Shown here piece by piece: positions 22,807 through 35,042 of a stretch of DNA of 64,000 nucleotides. The notes beneath the pieces are model-generated. The model worked only from the letters and a program-made list of their open reading frames with translations. It was not told the DNA's origin and did not search any database. The DNA lies in the NCBI GenBank assembly GCA_000708835.1, contig DF237013.1:67071-131070 (forward strand), read 5' to 3'. The stretch's first letter is position 1. The number at the start of each line of letters is the position of its first letter. Origin of the DNA: Klebsormidium nitens. Taxonomy: Eukaryota; Streptophyta; Klebsormidiophyceae; Klebsormidiales; Klebsormidiaceae. The translations under genes were made by a program, and so were the position numbers.

Positions 22807-24214
22807 TGTGGATGCGCCTTCAAGGTAGAAACTTGGAAGTTTTTGAGCTGGACATTGTTCATTTTCCCGGAAGAAAGTCGGAGACCTTTCCACCACTGTG
22901 GCACAGTGGCAGCAAAATGCTCCTGAACGTCCTCTTCAATCTTCCCACTCTTGCCAAGTGGATCAATTCCGAGATTCTGCCACACGAGCGTCGGCATTGG
23001 CCGGGCACGGATGCCGAGGAATATTCGCAAGCTTCAAGTGTCATTGGCCAATGGTGACTCACCTGACTGGGGCATAATTGAGCTTGGCACTTTCTTTGAG
23101 AATGCGGCAGTTTGCCGTGCCAGCCGGATTTTGGAAATGGACGATCCAGTTCTGGGCTGTGCGCCGTGTCAATCTGACGTTGGCGTCAAGTCTCATTCCC
23201 GATACCTATGTGACAGCGGTCCATTGACACATTGTGGTTGCTTCCATGCATTGACTTTCGACTTGGAAGGTTCGAGCTTTGCGCCCGTACGTTGCCCGTG
23301 CTACTAATTCTACTACAGCAAGTTGTCCTACATATACAAAAAGTTACTGCACACTAAAGTTTTGGCTAATAATTGAAGCCTCGCCTTGTGTCGCGCGAAG
23401 ACGGGTGGCCGTGGCCATTCGAGTCTGCACTGAGCCCGCACTGAGAATCAAGCGCCGCGAGGATTGGACGATTGATCTTGGATAGGCGGCAGCTGCAGGG
23501 CTAGCTGGGTGACTGCAGGGCTAGCTGGGTGACTCCCATATCATCCATGCACGTTGAGTCACTTGGAGCTCCGAGGGAAGTAGTCACGCCCTCGTTCATG
23601 TCTACCGTGGCCTCAGGTGGTTGTGTGAGCGCGCGTGCCTTTCAGAGAACCTACAGTTCAATCTCATGTGCATATACTTTGATAATAAATACCCGGTCTG
23701 ACCCAGTGGATGTGGGTTCCAGTTTCCCCCGAAGGCATGTGGCAGATATTCGAAAATGCTCATCAAGTCCCGCGGACGCCCATATATATGCTATCTAAGT
23801 TCGCCTTGTCACCTCTAGTGTTCTCCGAGACGGCAGCAAGCCAGCGACGCCTTGCGGAGTCTCTGTACGTGATGTGTTGAAATGTAGCAGTTGTTCTTCT
23901 GCAGCAGTCCGTGCCGCTGAGTACCATGCTGTCATCTTTCGGTCACTTCCTTCCTTTTCGCTTTGTTAGGATGGACCTACGGTGTTACCTCTGCTTGTAA
24001 CAACAGATTAATGCAGATACGACCGTATGCCCTGCTTGTACAGCCAAAAACTATGTTGAGCCCCTATGTATGAGCATCAGGATCATTGCAGACTCCCGCT
24101 GTGCCTACAAGACTAACAACAAGACCAGTAACGCAACTTTCAAACGAAGCTCGAAGTAATTGTTAAAAGCGTGCTTTCTTTGTTTTGTCCAAGTGAGCGC
24201 GCGAGCAAGCCAAT
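22807..24214. other. Intergenic: RNase T2 promoter side, AAH 3' side
   Basis: Upstream flank of the RNase T2 gene (-) and downstream flank of the allantoate amidohydrolase gene (-). No supported gene. It contains a perfect 20-bp tandem duplication at 23494-23533. Confidence 0.6.
23494..23533. repeat. 20-bp perfect tandem duplication
   Basis: Two adjacent 20-bp units starting TGCAGGGCTAGC and ending GGGTGAC, in intergenic DNA. No gene or element is associated. Confidence 0.9.
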
Positions 24215-27200
24215 CTACAGCTCGTCTTTGCCTTCGCTAGACGGGCTCCCAGCAAGTTGAGCGAGTGTGAGTGCGAGAATTTTCACACCGTTAGCAATCT
24301 GCTCGGGAGAGGCGTACTCGTCCGGATGGTGACTCAGGCCGTCACGACACGGGATGAAGATCATGGCCGTGGGCGCAATCTGCGCTATCAAGCCTGCACA
24401 CGCGACGTATGCAATCAACATATCAGGGCGAAGAACTGCGAGGCACTTATCGTACCAGAGGTGTTCGGAGCATAGAACATTGCACGCCAATCGTTCGCGA
24501 TCTGTACAAAAGAGAAGTACCTACAGAACAGTATCGAATTATGCGCACGAGACTTGTTGGTTAAACCGGCGGTCCGTTAACCAGTGCCAACACTTCTTAA
24601 ATGGAAAACTGAGACACAAACTTCTTGGAAGTCTTTCCGGCATCCTTTAAACCGCAGTGACCGTTCTGAACACCAATGAAAATGATGGAACGTAAAAGCC
24701 AATTTGTGCAAAGGTAAGTACGCTTGGCTCGACCATGCCCGCTTACCAGACTCTAACGCGACATACTTCATTCCTGGTCCATCACAAGATTCGCTCTTGG
24801 GGAAAGAACATTCTGCCATGAACCTGAACCTTTCTCACTCCCCGCCCTTACCTGCGTCATGGTAGCCCCGGCTAATCATGCGCTTGCTCGACAGGCCCAG
24901 CTTGTTCGAAGCATTCTCGATTGCGTTCAATATCTGGAAAGTGAAGACGAGTCCGCTCATCATCCGGCATGATCGTTCAGTGGTTAACAGAGTGAAAGGA
25001 GCAGCACTTGGTTTCCTCCGTTATCAGGCGACAGGCTCAGGAACGCGCGCTCTTGTTTCAGCAACTAGTAGAATGCGAAGCAAGTTGATCCGAGTGTTCA
25101 GTGGCGCGCTTTGGGATTACAACGGAGGGCTCGCTCGGCGCTTGGTATACAAGCGTCTAGGAATGGGAACGCGAGATTTGGAGAATCAAGGGCTGGGTCG
25201 TTCAGATTCTGCAGCACCTGTCCAACGAAGGACACGGCCGGAAAAAGAAACAGACGAATCTTATCAGGATCCGAGGGCGCTGCAGCAGGTGTCAACAAAA
25301 GGGGAAATGAGAGGGAAATAAGGTCTCACGAGCAGAAAGACGCAGAGGGGCAAGAGAGCGTCAGATGCCATACCCGCTCGTCGCCGGTGCCCGGGGGATA
25401 CGCGAACAGCGTCTTGGTCGAGAAGCCGCACTTCCGCCGGGCGGCGATTTCCGCCGCGGAATCGAAGGCGGTCTGTATGACGGAGTCGCGCCGCTCCCCG
25501 ACGGTGTCCCGGATGTCGATGTCCAGTTGCACTTTCCGGGGGATTGCGTTGTAGATGTTGGGCGACTGGTCCCATAGCCCGACTGTAGCGACCGTCTCAG
25601 AAGCTCCTGCGATTAGGAGAGAGACACGTGTCTTTAAAGTTGGTATCTGGATTTGTTCCTGCGGTGGTAAACCACGAACTGCGTCAAAGCTTGTCGGAAA
25701 GGTTTCGAGGAACTGGTCGCATTCTGCGCGAGCGTCGCGAAGACTTTGGAATGAAAGAGATGGGGACTCCGGTCGAAGGGTCTGCCTAAACCAATTGCAA
25801 ATGGTGCCAGGATTAGAAGGGAACATTCTAGGGGTACTGAATTCAGGGCCCGATTGTAGTGACGCTTCAAGTGTTGAAGGACAGAGAAAATTAGTCGGAG
25901 CAGTCTCAAAAATCAATCATGTCCAGATGGTCCGCAGAACAGCTGCTCAAAGAGGAACTGCCGCGAGAAGGTGAGGACCCCGAGGCTTTTGGACAGTCAC
26001 ATCAACGCTGCTTGACACTGCTGTGAACGGCACCGCGCCAAAAGGAAGGCAGCAAACTCGAGGAGCACAACCGATCGCACCTGTTCCGAGCGCGGCCTTC
26101 TCGATGGTGAGCGCCAGCTCGGCTGCGGCCATTGAAGGGTCGTTTCTGCGGATAGGGTGCAAGGTTCAGATTCTTCGCATGGGACACACTTCTCCTGGCA
26201 AGTCGATCTTGCGGGTTCGAGAAGCTTGGGCTAAGACGTCATTCTGGCGAGATTCTTCTTTGCTTGTCCGGAGAATGCTCCAAGGGCGAGGGTGTTTCGT
26301 GGAGGGGTTGTTTCTCGATCCGCATAAGTGATCTGAAAAACTGTCTGAATTTCGTCTCTTGTCTGCGACAGAGAAGCCGTGTTGAGCTTTTTCACTTCCT
26401 GCGGATCAGATTTGCTGACGGCTCTAGCGGCGACATCGGCGCCGTTACCGCAGCCTCGTGGTCGCCGCAGCGCTCCCTCGACAGGACGAGGCTTCTGATA
26501 CCCCCGGCTTTCGAGGTTTTACTGCAAGTTCGGTCAAACCTGGCCGCCTGACCCGAGTCCGAATCGAGCCAGTCGCAGATCTTTTCTCGAGCGCAGAACC
26601 TGGGCCGTTCGATGAGCCGCATCTGAGTCATTGGAGGATCCGTTTTTTTTGCGCATCGGGCAAGAAGTTGCGATCGGCTCAAATAGGAATCTGGTCAAGC
26701 GGCCAAGTTTAATTGAATGTGCAGTAAAGAAACTCACCGTTGAAGCATTGGCATCCCTCCTCCATGGCCGCCCTTCCCAGTGAACTCGACGCGGATCATC
26801 GACGGCGCAGCGATGGCTTCGACGATGCCGATGTCGAAACCCTCCGCCTCGAGGTGCGGGCCCTGTTCGATGTGCAGTTCGACGAACGCGTCGATCTTGA
26901 GGCCCGTTCTCTTCCAGTGAGTTTTATCGGCGAACTCCTGTGACGGAAGCGGGTCCAAGGAGCGTTACAAGCCGAGCAAAAGAGCCGCCAAGTGGGTCAG
27001 GATCCAAGACGTGAGGGTTCCGAAGAAGCCCACAGAAAGGAACGGGTACATTCCGACATGAGCTTCTTCGGAACCAAGGCTGAACGCATAAGATATGGTC
27101 GTTAAGCTATGAGCAGACTCTATGTTTTCGCGGCAAGGTCTTGCCTGCTCCGCTTAAACCTACACTCTAACTGATTCTCGATCGGAAGGAGGTTGCGCAG

Positions 27201-29758
27201 CTCAAGTCAAAGCGCAGACACTACAGCAGATTCCCCCTGACCCGGTCGAAGCCGAGCCGCAATCACGGGCAGTTTAATTGGAGGTTATCACGGAATGAAG
27301 ACGAAGGCAATTCAGTACAGTATGTTACCTGCGCAGATGCCGCTGCATAGCCGACGGCGCGCGCCGCCTCTGCGAAGCTGGTGCCGTTCTCGTCCTTGTA
27401 CGAGTCGAGTATGCTCGGGTCCAGGTGACCGGTGATCCCCCGACTGCAGGCAAAATCATCGCGAGCTGTTTGACCCTCAAAAGTTTCAAATTGAATATTT
27501 CTGCCCATCTTCGTCCTTCTCTTTCGTGACTTGGTTGGCCATGTCGGCCGGTACCCTGAGGTCGACAGGTGTTGAAGACGTTAATGCAAATGCAACCGGC
27601 AGGAACATACTTCCTGAGAACTGGCACAGCTGATATGAGAAGATCTGTTTCATCAGGCCAGTGGAGGACTTTCAAGCCACGCAGCCGACCGTATCATTGC
27701 GTACTCTACCTGAGACGAAAGGAAGAAGGAAGAAGTAGTAGCTGGACCGACAGACTGCAAGCAGAAAAAGCGCACGGCGTGAGGACGTATAAGGACGGCA
27801 GCTGTGAGCAACGGAGCAACGCACCTTCCCAAGCAAGGTATGTTGAACCGGGACGCTTCCTCCGTGCTGAACATGATGGCTTCGATCGACTTCACCGGCT
27901 TGAAGCCAGCTTCTCGGAGTGCTTTGATTGCAGAGATCGCCCCAAGGACCCCGACCGTGCCATCGTACCGTCCCCCCAGGACGATGCTGTCAGAATGCGA
28001 TCCGGACAGGACGACTCCTGCGGACGGACAAGGGAAAAGCCCTTGGATAAGCTTCAACTAGGTGCTCATTGAAAGACAAAGAAGCGCTGATGTCTGGTCA
28101 CGTGCTCTTTGGACAATTCCAAACCTCCGAGACAATCGGCTAATTTCCGGAATAGAATGGGACATCGTCTCCCATGGAAAGACGCAGTTTGGCGGACGCC
28201 CAGACTGATTTAGGAGCCCTTCGAGCTTACAGGAGGCCCAGACTGTTGCATGCTGAAGTTTCGTAGATCAGAGAGAGATTCCCAGGCCATCAACGTCATC
28301 GGGATCAAATGCTTTGAAGGGATTCATGACAGGCCTCAGCAGGGACAATCGTACCTGCATCTGGATCTGAGCCCTGCCAACGGCCGAAGATGTTCCCCAT
28401 TGCGTCCTCTCTTATTATTAGGCCTGCATCTGTCATCAGCTGCTTTATGTGCCTGCAGGGTGGGAACCTCAATAATTACTCAATGCACAGCCGAATATGG
28501 CAGACATGGACAATTGTTGGGATAGCCTCCTGAAGAGCAGCATAGAGGGCGGCCTGACCAACTCCTTTCCGGATGAATGTGTGTCGACCAGGAACGAAGT
28601 GCATGTGACTGAAGAAGGACGGTTAATTTTCGTCGTTGATGTCACAATCTTGCAAGTGTATAGGAGTCAGGTTCATGTTTATTTTGAGTGGGGTGCTGCG
28701 GATATACTTCAAGTGGATTCGAAGGTGCAAAATCCTGTCTGCAAAGCAGCAAGCGGTCTTTGTATACTGACCACCGCAAGGACACCAAGTGAGAAAATAA
28801 TGAACCTACTGCCTAGCTTCGTCTGTGTCACACCCCTTTCCAAGCTGCCTTGCAGTGTAGCAAAAATGACGAACACCCATTCGACCTGTTTGCAATCTGC
28901 TGGAGCCTTATCAGCCTTAATCGTGTTTGCAAAAGCGCGAGAGTGCAAGATTTCACCATGCAAAGAGAAGGGGAGATGGCTCCAAGGACGATGCCGCGCT
29001 TACTTGCGGGCCTGCATGTCTGTGTCTGTAAACACGAGCCGAGTGACGGACGGAGGGGCGGAGTCGGTGAATGCAGCAAGGTCCTCAAACTGCAAATGGC
29101 AAGTGCATTAGAAGGTGAGTTCCACTGTACGTTCTTCACACACAATCCATTCAATTTGGCAGTCAGTTCCAAGCAATCGGACTTCCTACCGTCCATCAAA
29201 AGCTCACTGATATGAGAATCGTTCTTGACATGGAAACGCATATTGCGAAAAGCAGTCGTGTCGTCTCAGTCAGCTACTTTCAGTGCACCGTAAAGCTCTT
29301 TGAGCTTAGGAGCTTGAGAGTAACCAATGGACAGTGCTTAGATGACCAGAAGAAAAGCGAGCCGGCTAAAAGCGCAGGACCATGGAGCGCAGGCAAGCAC
29401 GCAATTTTGGGAAACTGGAGAGCTCTGAGTCCAATACTTTGTGCTATAAATTCCAGATCCAAATTGATCATGATGAGTGGTGTTGTCAAGGACTTCTGAA
29501 GACTTGTAGAATGATCCAAAGCCAATCTGCCGATAGCATGCTAAGACACAGAAGATGGTCATACAAAAGAAAAGGCACCATGTTGACAGGGATGCAGCAG
29601 GAAAGTGTAGCAATCAGTTCCTTGCACTTGCTCACCAGTTGCTTCATTCTTCCAGGCGTGATACCCTCCAGGGGCATGTCCAGTGAACTGGCAGTGCTTG
29701 GGCCAACCACAAACAGGATAAGTGCAGCGACGGTCAGAGCATACAGCTTGCCCTTCAT
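24215..29758 (-). CDS. AAH: Allantoate amidohydrolase (M20 family), ER-type with KDEL
   Basis: Hydrolyses allantoate to ureidoglycine-type products, CO2 and ammonia in purine (ureide) breakdown; uses Mn2+. Exons in gene order: 29758-29636, 29089-29004, 28452-28355, 28017-27825, 27443-27329, 26937-26738, 26145-26081, 25606-25374, 24933-24852 and 24393-24215. Phases agree and total 1374 nt (457 residues), in the plant range. An N-terminal signal peptide (MKGKLYALTVAALILFVVG) precedes the mature start. Metal-site motifs are in order: GSHSD, GRYDG, STEEASRF, ELHIEQGP and LSHHPDEY. The dimerisation-domain block TGKGGHGGGMPM, MISRGYHD and the C-terminal ASPEQIANGVKIL also fit. The last four residues are KDEL, a classic ER-retrieval signal; plant ureide enzymes are known to be ER proteins. 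The 5' end faces the complete PER1 gene across about 1.4 kb. Ureidoglycolate or carbamoyl-amino-acid hydrolases are relatives, but the overall order fits AAH best. Confidence 0.93.
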
Positions 29759-30556
29759 GGCTGCTGTCTGAGAGGAGTCTTTTCGCTTCAGCAGCTGAAC
29801 GTCTGGTTGTGCAAAGCTTAGAAGAGTCCAACCTGGACTTACAGTTCCACAGCAACTGCGGGCTGTTCAGCAGGCTTTCCGAAAAAGGGAATGCTCAAAA
29901 TGTGCTCAAATGGTCCTTGAGAACCTGTGCAGTTTTGATCCATCTATCGCTGATTGTTCCGTGCATATGCCCTTTCCACACGAACAATCTTTCTTATATG
30001 GGTGCAAAAGTTGATTAAAAGGAGAAGGGAGGATTCTTTACGGGATAGTATCTAAAAGCTTTCATCAAAGTCTTTTCCGGGGTGAAAAGCGTCTGGAGCA
30101 AATCAGGCTGCCTGCACTTTCAAATGCATCAAGTATGGATGAATGCTGTGGGCCTCCATCAGCCAATGCGCTGCTCTTAATGGCTGGACAAGCGGTAAGT
30201 ATACTCTGTGCATGGCCTCAGCTAGAGCTGCTAACGAACAGAAAGAAGTTGGACACTTTCCCGGCAGAGAGGGAAATACATTCATGGCAACATTTTACTT
30301 AGCCTCCACGCAACCCTGACCCTTCTGCTTCTTGTCTGCCGTCCATATTCTGAAGGAACGTGTCTCCATCCATCGCGATCTGCAGTGAGTTTAATCATTC
30401 CCTTCAAGGCTTGGAGATTGGAGCTCAGCTCTGCGGACAAAACGCCCCCATGACGATTCATGACTTCCGAGTCTCATGAGTCGGGATGACATGAGAAGTG
30501 ACCCTGCTTAGATTCTGCGTGATCCCCACGAAAATTGCAGCGGACTTCGCCTTGCG

Positions 30557-30565
30557 ACACGTGGC
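30557..30565 (+). promoter_or_regulatory. ABRE/G-box upstream of PER1
   Basis: ACACGTGGC, containing the palindromic core CACGTG, lies about 590 bp before the PER1 start codon. This is a full match to the ABA-response element bound by ABF/ABI5-type bZIP factors. Plant PER1 genes are classic ABA/desiccation genes, so the site is plausible, but at this distance it is only a candidate. Confidence 0.4.
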
Positions 30566-31007
30566 AGCGTGGCGTACTTTAGGACGTTTGATTCTGATTG
30601 CCGCTGATCATCAAGTTATTTGCGGACGTCCGCCCCAAAAACTTGTTGTCAAAATGTCCGAAAGGGCCAAAAATCCACTGGCACATGTGATCATTTTGCG
30701 AAAGAGGTCATTTTCGCGGCGTCACATTTCGTGTGCTCTCCCAGGGCCAATGGGCCCATATGGGCATTGGCTTGCAAGCGCCCTGGCCCCTTGGTCTCTA
30801 GCTGCCCGCTGGCCAGCAGGGACCGTTATGGAGGGGTCAGAAGAGCAGTAGCTGCAAGACTACTGCTTCCAGAGACCAGCAAAAAGTCGTCACGTTCTTG
30901 CAAGTAGATTGCACTTCGCCTTCAAGTTGGTAACTTGGTCGGACGTGCTTCTCAACAGCAGGACGCCATCTGCAGCAAGCAACCAGCACCACCCGCGCAG
31001 CCGACAG

Positions 31008-31016
31008 CTATAAATC
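31008..31016 (+). promoter_or_regulatory. TATA box of the PER1 gene
   Basis: CTATAAATC, 137 bp before the ATG at 31145. This would place transcription start near 31040 with a roughly 105-nt leader that is C-rich and lacks ATG. Position and sequence fit a core promoter. Confidence 0.55.
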
Positions 31017-31144
31017 TGTGCCCTGTTCCTGCATTTGCAACCAACAACAGCTTTCCACCTTTTCACCTTGCACGCCGCTTCCAACAGCCAGTCCTTTGCC
31101 TCCATCTTGTCAACCCCTTTTCGGAACCTCTCAGTTTTGCCAAG

Positions 31145-33988
31145 ATGTCTTGCGCTATCCCCTCAGGATCTGACGCTTATGCCAAGTTGTACCCTGAGAC
31201 CTCTAGCGATGGGGTAAGATACTCTTCTTCTTCCTTCTGTTGCAACATCAGCGCGACGCCGCAGCCGCTCTGTCTGATGAAGCTCAGATCTCAAACAATC
31301 TTTCTGTGCTGCTGTTCTCTTCCAGATTGGCCTTGTCAGTCAGCATCCGTGTACTGATCCTGTACACCTAGTTAGCCGGATAAACCCGCCTGAGCGCAAG
31401 GAATCTATGCCTACAGGGCGCGACAGCTGCTTTGAACACAGGCATTGCAGGAGGAGTGCACCCTCCTAATGATGTGCTGGTTGTACTTACCTTAAAGTTC
31501 CTGCTCCTTTCTGATCTAGTACGTGCTGTCTTAATGCATTGCCTCAACCTGCAGGTGCTCCGCCTGGGCAACATTGTCCCTGACTTCTCCGCAGAAACCA
31601 CCAAGGGCCCCATGCCCAGCTTCCACAAGTGGATTGACGGCCACTGGGCAATCCTCTTCTCCCACCCTGCTGACTTCACTGTGAGTCTCCAAATCAATCT
31701 GGGCTGCGCAATGCTGCCAACGGCCTGTTGATCAGTTACACTCACGTGTGCAGACGACCAAGATGAGACATTCTTTGAGAGTCCCCATATTCCCAGCAAT
31801 CCTATTCGAACAAGACAACCTGAAGATCGCCGACTCGGGGTTTTCGCCGGCAGTCTGCAAGCATGCCTTTGGTTGCAAAACCTCACAAGGATCTATGCTT
31901 GTGTCGCTTCAAGCATCTGGAAGGGATCTGGAATTAACTGCTTTTGAGCATGTTTCTTCAAAGCTGTTCTTGAATGTCAGGTTTGCACCCTTTCTCCCGC
32001 CCCTTCATAGCTCAACTTATTATCCTTTCGCTTCTTTCCAGCCGGTGTGCACCACCGAGATTGGGAGACTGGCGCTAAAGTACGACTACCTGAGCTCCAT
32101 TGGTGTGAAGCTGGCCACTCTCTCCTGCGATCCGGTTAGTACTCCATCCCATAACCTGGACCAGCGACTCAATTGCAAACCCTAAAAATGAAATGGGTAG
32201 AAGCAAGCTCAAAATTGGGATATCTTACTCAAATGGATGGTGACTGGAAGGTTCATATCTCAAAGCACGCTCGCGTGATAAATAGCCAGTGTACTGCCAG
32301 TTAGTTTGGACAAGATGTTGGTGTTCCTCCGCAGTTTATGTTGACAACTCAGCCTAGCAGAACCACGCTGTCAATCTGGCTGGGAAAGGGAACGGAGCAG
32401 TGATAAGTAGATGCCATTTCTGTATGAGGATTTTTAAAGAGATTTTTTGTAGAACGGTTTCAATCCGGGTTTGGATGTAAGTCTAAATAACGCTGCTAGC
32501 AGGAAACTTTTTCAAAAAAATGTGTCCTTGTGGTGACCCTGAAGTGTTGCCCCATTCCGCGCAGGTGAGCAGCCACACCAAGTGGCTGGAGGATGTGGTG
32601 GCGCACTGCGAGAACAAGATCACGATCGACTTCCCCATCATCGCTGACCCCACGCGCGAGATCAGCGTTAAGTATGGCATGCTGGACCCCACCATCAAGG
32701 ACAAGGAGGGCCTGCCCCTCACCTGCCGCGCCGTCTTCATCGTCGGTGAGATGCCATCCGAGTTCTCCTTGAGTTCCGTCTGTTCTCTTGAAAAAGTTTT
32801 TAGTGGTGTAATCCTCAAGACCGGATGAGAGGAAGTATCTACTCAGTGACATGCATCGGACGTGCTGCTGTAGGCCTGTTTCAAGCTAGGTACTCCGTTC
32901 GGTCGGAGTTTTGCAGCCAGAATAGTCGGCCATTGATCAAAGCTTTTCCTCGTTTCTCGATTTGTAGAGGTGCAAGATCGGAGATTCGTTGACGCTTGTC
33001 CCAGCTCGACATACCTGACTGGAAACTTGTTGATCGGCGTACTGGACTGCTCTTCTTTCGAGTCTAGTTTCCATTCCACGGAGGTCAAATTTGACGTCTT
33101 TGTTTTCATATTACCTTTGATGAGCAGAACTTACATGGCGACTTTGTCAATGCGGCTTAATCATCACTAATAGCACTGCCGCTACCTGTTCAGAACCCAA
33201 CAAACTGTGTATTGGAATCCTCGATTCATGTCCACTCTGCCGGGCTTGCCAAAAATGCAGAGAGCTGACCACTTGAAACGTTCCATTGACAGGCCCCGAC
33301 AAGAAGCTGAAGCTGTCTTTGAACTACCCTGCCTCTGTTGGACGTAACATGGACGAGATTGTCCGTGTGACTGACGCCCTCATGCTTTCGGCCAAGCACT
33401 CCATCGTAAGCCCAGCGTCCCTGCAGTGCGATGTCTGTGTTTGGGACTGACAGGGATCTATCAGGGCTGGTTTCGACTAGCTGGGAATCGTTGCTGCTTA
33501 CTCGTAACTAAGCAGTTTTGGCCAGCAACAGGCCCGACTAGTTCTCGAAGAGACCCATCGTTTGCAATTCGACTCTCGTACAACGTGGAGGAGTCCGCTC
33601 TTAACAACACCAGGGCTGTCTTTCTCCATTAGGGCGTTCGGACGTTGACTTTTCGGTTCCTCAGGGTGACTGGCACCCGTTGCTTCTTTCTCACCTCAAT
33701 CTTGAAAGGGAAGAGGAAATTGCGCCTTGCAAAGACACTGCTGTATTCGCCCTTGGTGATTGCTTCCTTCATGGACTTGTCTTTAAACGTTGCTTGTGTT
33801 TTGGCCCACAGGCTCTCCCCGCCAACTGGCCCAACAACCACGAGAGCATCGGCATGAAGGGCTCCGCGTTTTTGCTGCCCACTGTAACCAAGGAGGACGC
33901 GCAAAAGCACTTCCCGGGATACAAGACATGCGCGGTGCCTTCAGGCGTGGAGTACCTCCGCCTCACCAAAATCGAGGACCTAAAGTAG
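31145..33988 (+). CDS. PER1: 1-Cys peroxiredoxin (PER1/PRDX6 type), complete
   Basis: Reduces peroxides with one active cysteine; plant members are linked to desiccation and dormancy. Exons: 31145-31213, 31555-31680, 32042-32134, 32565-32745, 33293-33405 and 33812-33988. Phases agree and give 252 residues, somewhat longer than the usual 215-225 because of an extra N-terminal stretch (MSCAIPSGSDAYAKLYPE) before the thioredoxin-like fold. The peroxidatic motif HPADFTPVCTTE (Cys about 68) is split by the intron between exons 2 and 3. Later blocks are the conserved Arg in LTCRAVFIVG and the 1-Cys C-terminal domain ending YLRLTKIEDLK. The start was chosen because ATG lies 137 bp after a TATA box and the exon is in phase. 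It is a near duplicate of the partial gene at 48-1658. Confidence 0.96.
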
Positions 33989-34234
33989 AGTCGGGTCTAT
34001 CTAAAGAAGTCGCATTTGTTAAATAGTGTGTCGTCGGTCATGTCTCTTAAGCCTACAGACTGTATAGATATGCTGCCGATATGTGAGACGTGCAAGTTGA
34101 GTTGTGAAGTAGAGAATTGCATTAGAAGCGAGCCACCTCGAACCGGTCTCGAAGGATATGTTCGGAAACTCGATGGAAATAATCTACCTTTATAAGCGGG
34201 GCTGCACGGACGTGAGGTTTATCTCATCATCATC

Positions 34235-34240
34235 AATAAA
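34235..34240 (+). terminator. Poly(A) signal of PER1
   Basis: AATAAA about 250 bp after the PER1 stop codon, in a run containing CATCATCATC. A candidate near-upstream polyadenylation element; plant-lineage signals are loose, so the match is suggestive only. Confidence 0.35.
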
Positions 34241-34915
34241 ACAGAGTTGCGAAATTCGACTCCTAAGTTCGGCTCCTTAATGAAAGTCATGAGAGGAGTT
34301 TGCATCATCATGTGATCCCGCCCCATGTGTTTGATGTGCACGGGTCAGTCAATAAAGATCCATGGAGAAGTGTCCTGGCATCAATGATTCGAGAAGTGTC
34401 CATCAGTACCAATCCGGTCAATTTGCGATGCCATCGCGTTGACGCAATTTCTTGGAATACCGTATTCTGACATCCGATACATGAATACATCTTATCCAAT
34501 GTCCGGCCGCGGTACGTCGTTACAACATTAATATTACTGTATCCCCACGTAGCAAGCAGCCTGGCCTGTCACGGTTCAAGAACACTCCTAAAAGCTTGCA
34601 GACTGCTGCAAAAGAAGGAAGGAGCACTGAGCAGTGTATTGCCGCAAGAAGTTGAGCTTTCAGCTTCACAATGGCTGCTGTAGCAATGATAGGCATTGTC
34701 CTTGACCAGGACGGGTCTCCAGTCTGTCGATGGTCTGCGAGTTGTGATTAGGCCCCTTCTTCCGTGTTCTGTGCTTTTACGATCGAGCGGCGATTAAAGG
34801 TTGATAACTCTCATCGGACGGCAATGCAATGTCGCTTTCGCAGATCTGAGATCCCTCAACTTCAAGTTCAAGGCGAATCACAGGTGTGGCCCCACTCACA
34901 GCCAAGAGATACAAC

Positions 34916-34969
34916 GGAAAAGAAGAGAGAAAAGCAGAAAAGAGAGAAGAAAAGAGGAAAAAGGAGAGA
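34916..34969 (+). repeat. Purine-rich tract
   Basis: 54 bases that are all A or G except one C at 34935. Simple GAA/GAGA-like sequence; such tracts can adopt triplex structure or act as GAGA sites, neither shown here. Confidence 0.85.
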
Positions 34970-35011
34970 TATAAGGGAGAGTATTTTAGCGTTATAAGAC
35001 GATATCAGCAT

Positions 35012-35042
35012 TATCGAACGGCCCCCAGATGGCCGTTCGATA
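35012..35042. repeat. 12-bp perfect inverted repeat, 7-nt loop
   Basis: TATCGAACGGCC at 35012-35023 and its exact reverse complement at 35031-35042, separated by CCCAGAT. It lies just after the purine-rich tract. It may form a hairpin or cruciform; there is no U-tract and no flanking gene end. Confidence 0.9.

Larger units (their letters stand above)
29759..31144. other. Divergent intergenic/promoter region between AAH and PER1
   Basis: The head-to-head start codons of AAH (-) and PER1 (+) are separated by about 1.4 kb, which should contain both promoters and 5' UTRs. It holds an ABRE/G-box at 30557-30565, a near-palindromic GGGCCCATATGGGC block near 30750-30772, and a TATA-like element at 31008-31016. 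No gene is supported inside. Confidence 0.6.

Noticed and set aside
26190-26230. tRNA T-arm-like GGGTTCGAGA
   Set aside because: No matching acceptor stem, anticodon arm or A box around it; it is in an AAH intron.
30745-30775. Near-palindrome around GGGCCCATATGGGC as a strong regulatory element
   Set aside because: Arms are offset by one base and no neighbouring repeat or known spacing supports a specific role; mentioned only within the promoter region.
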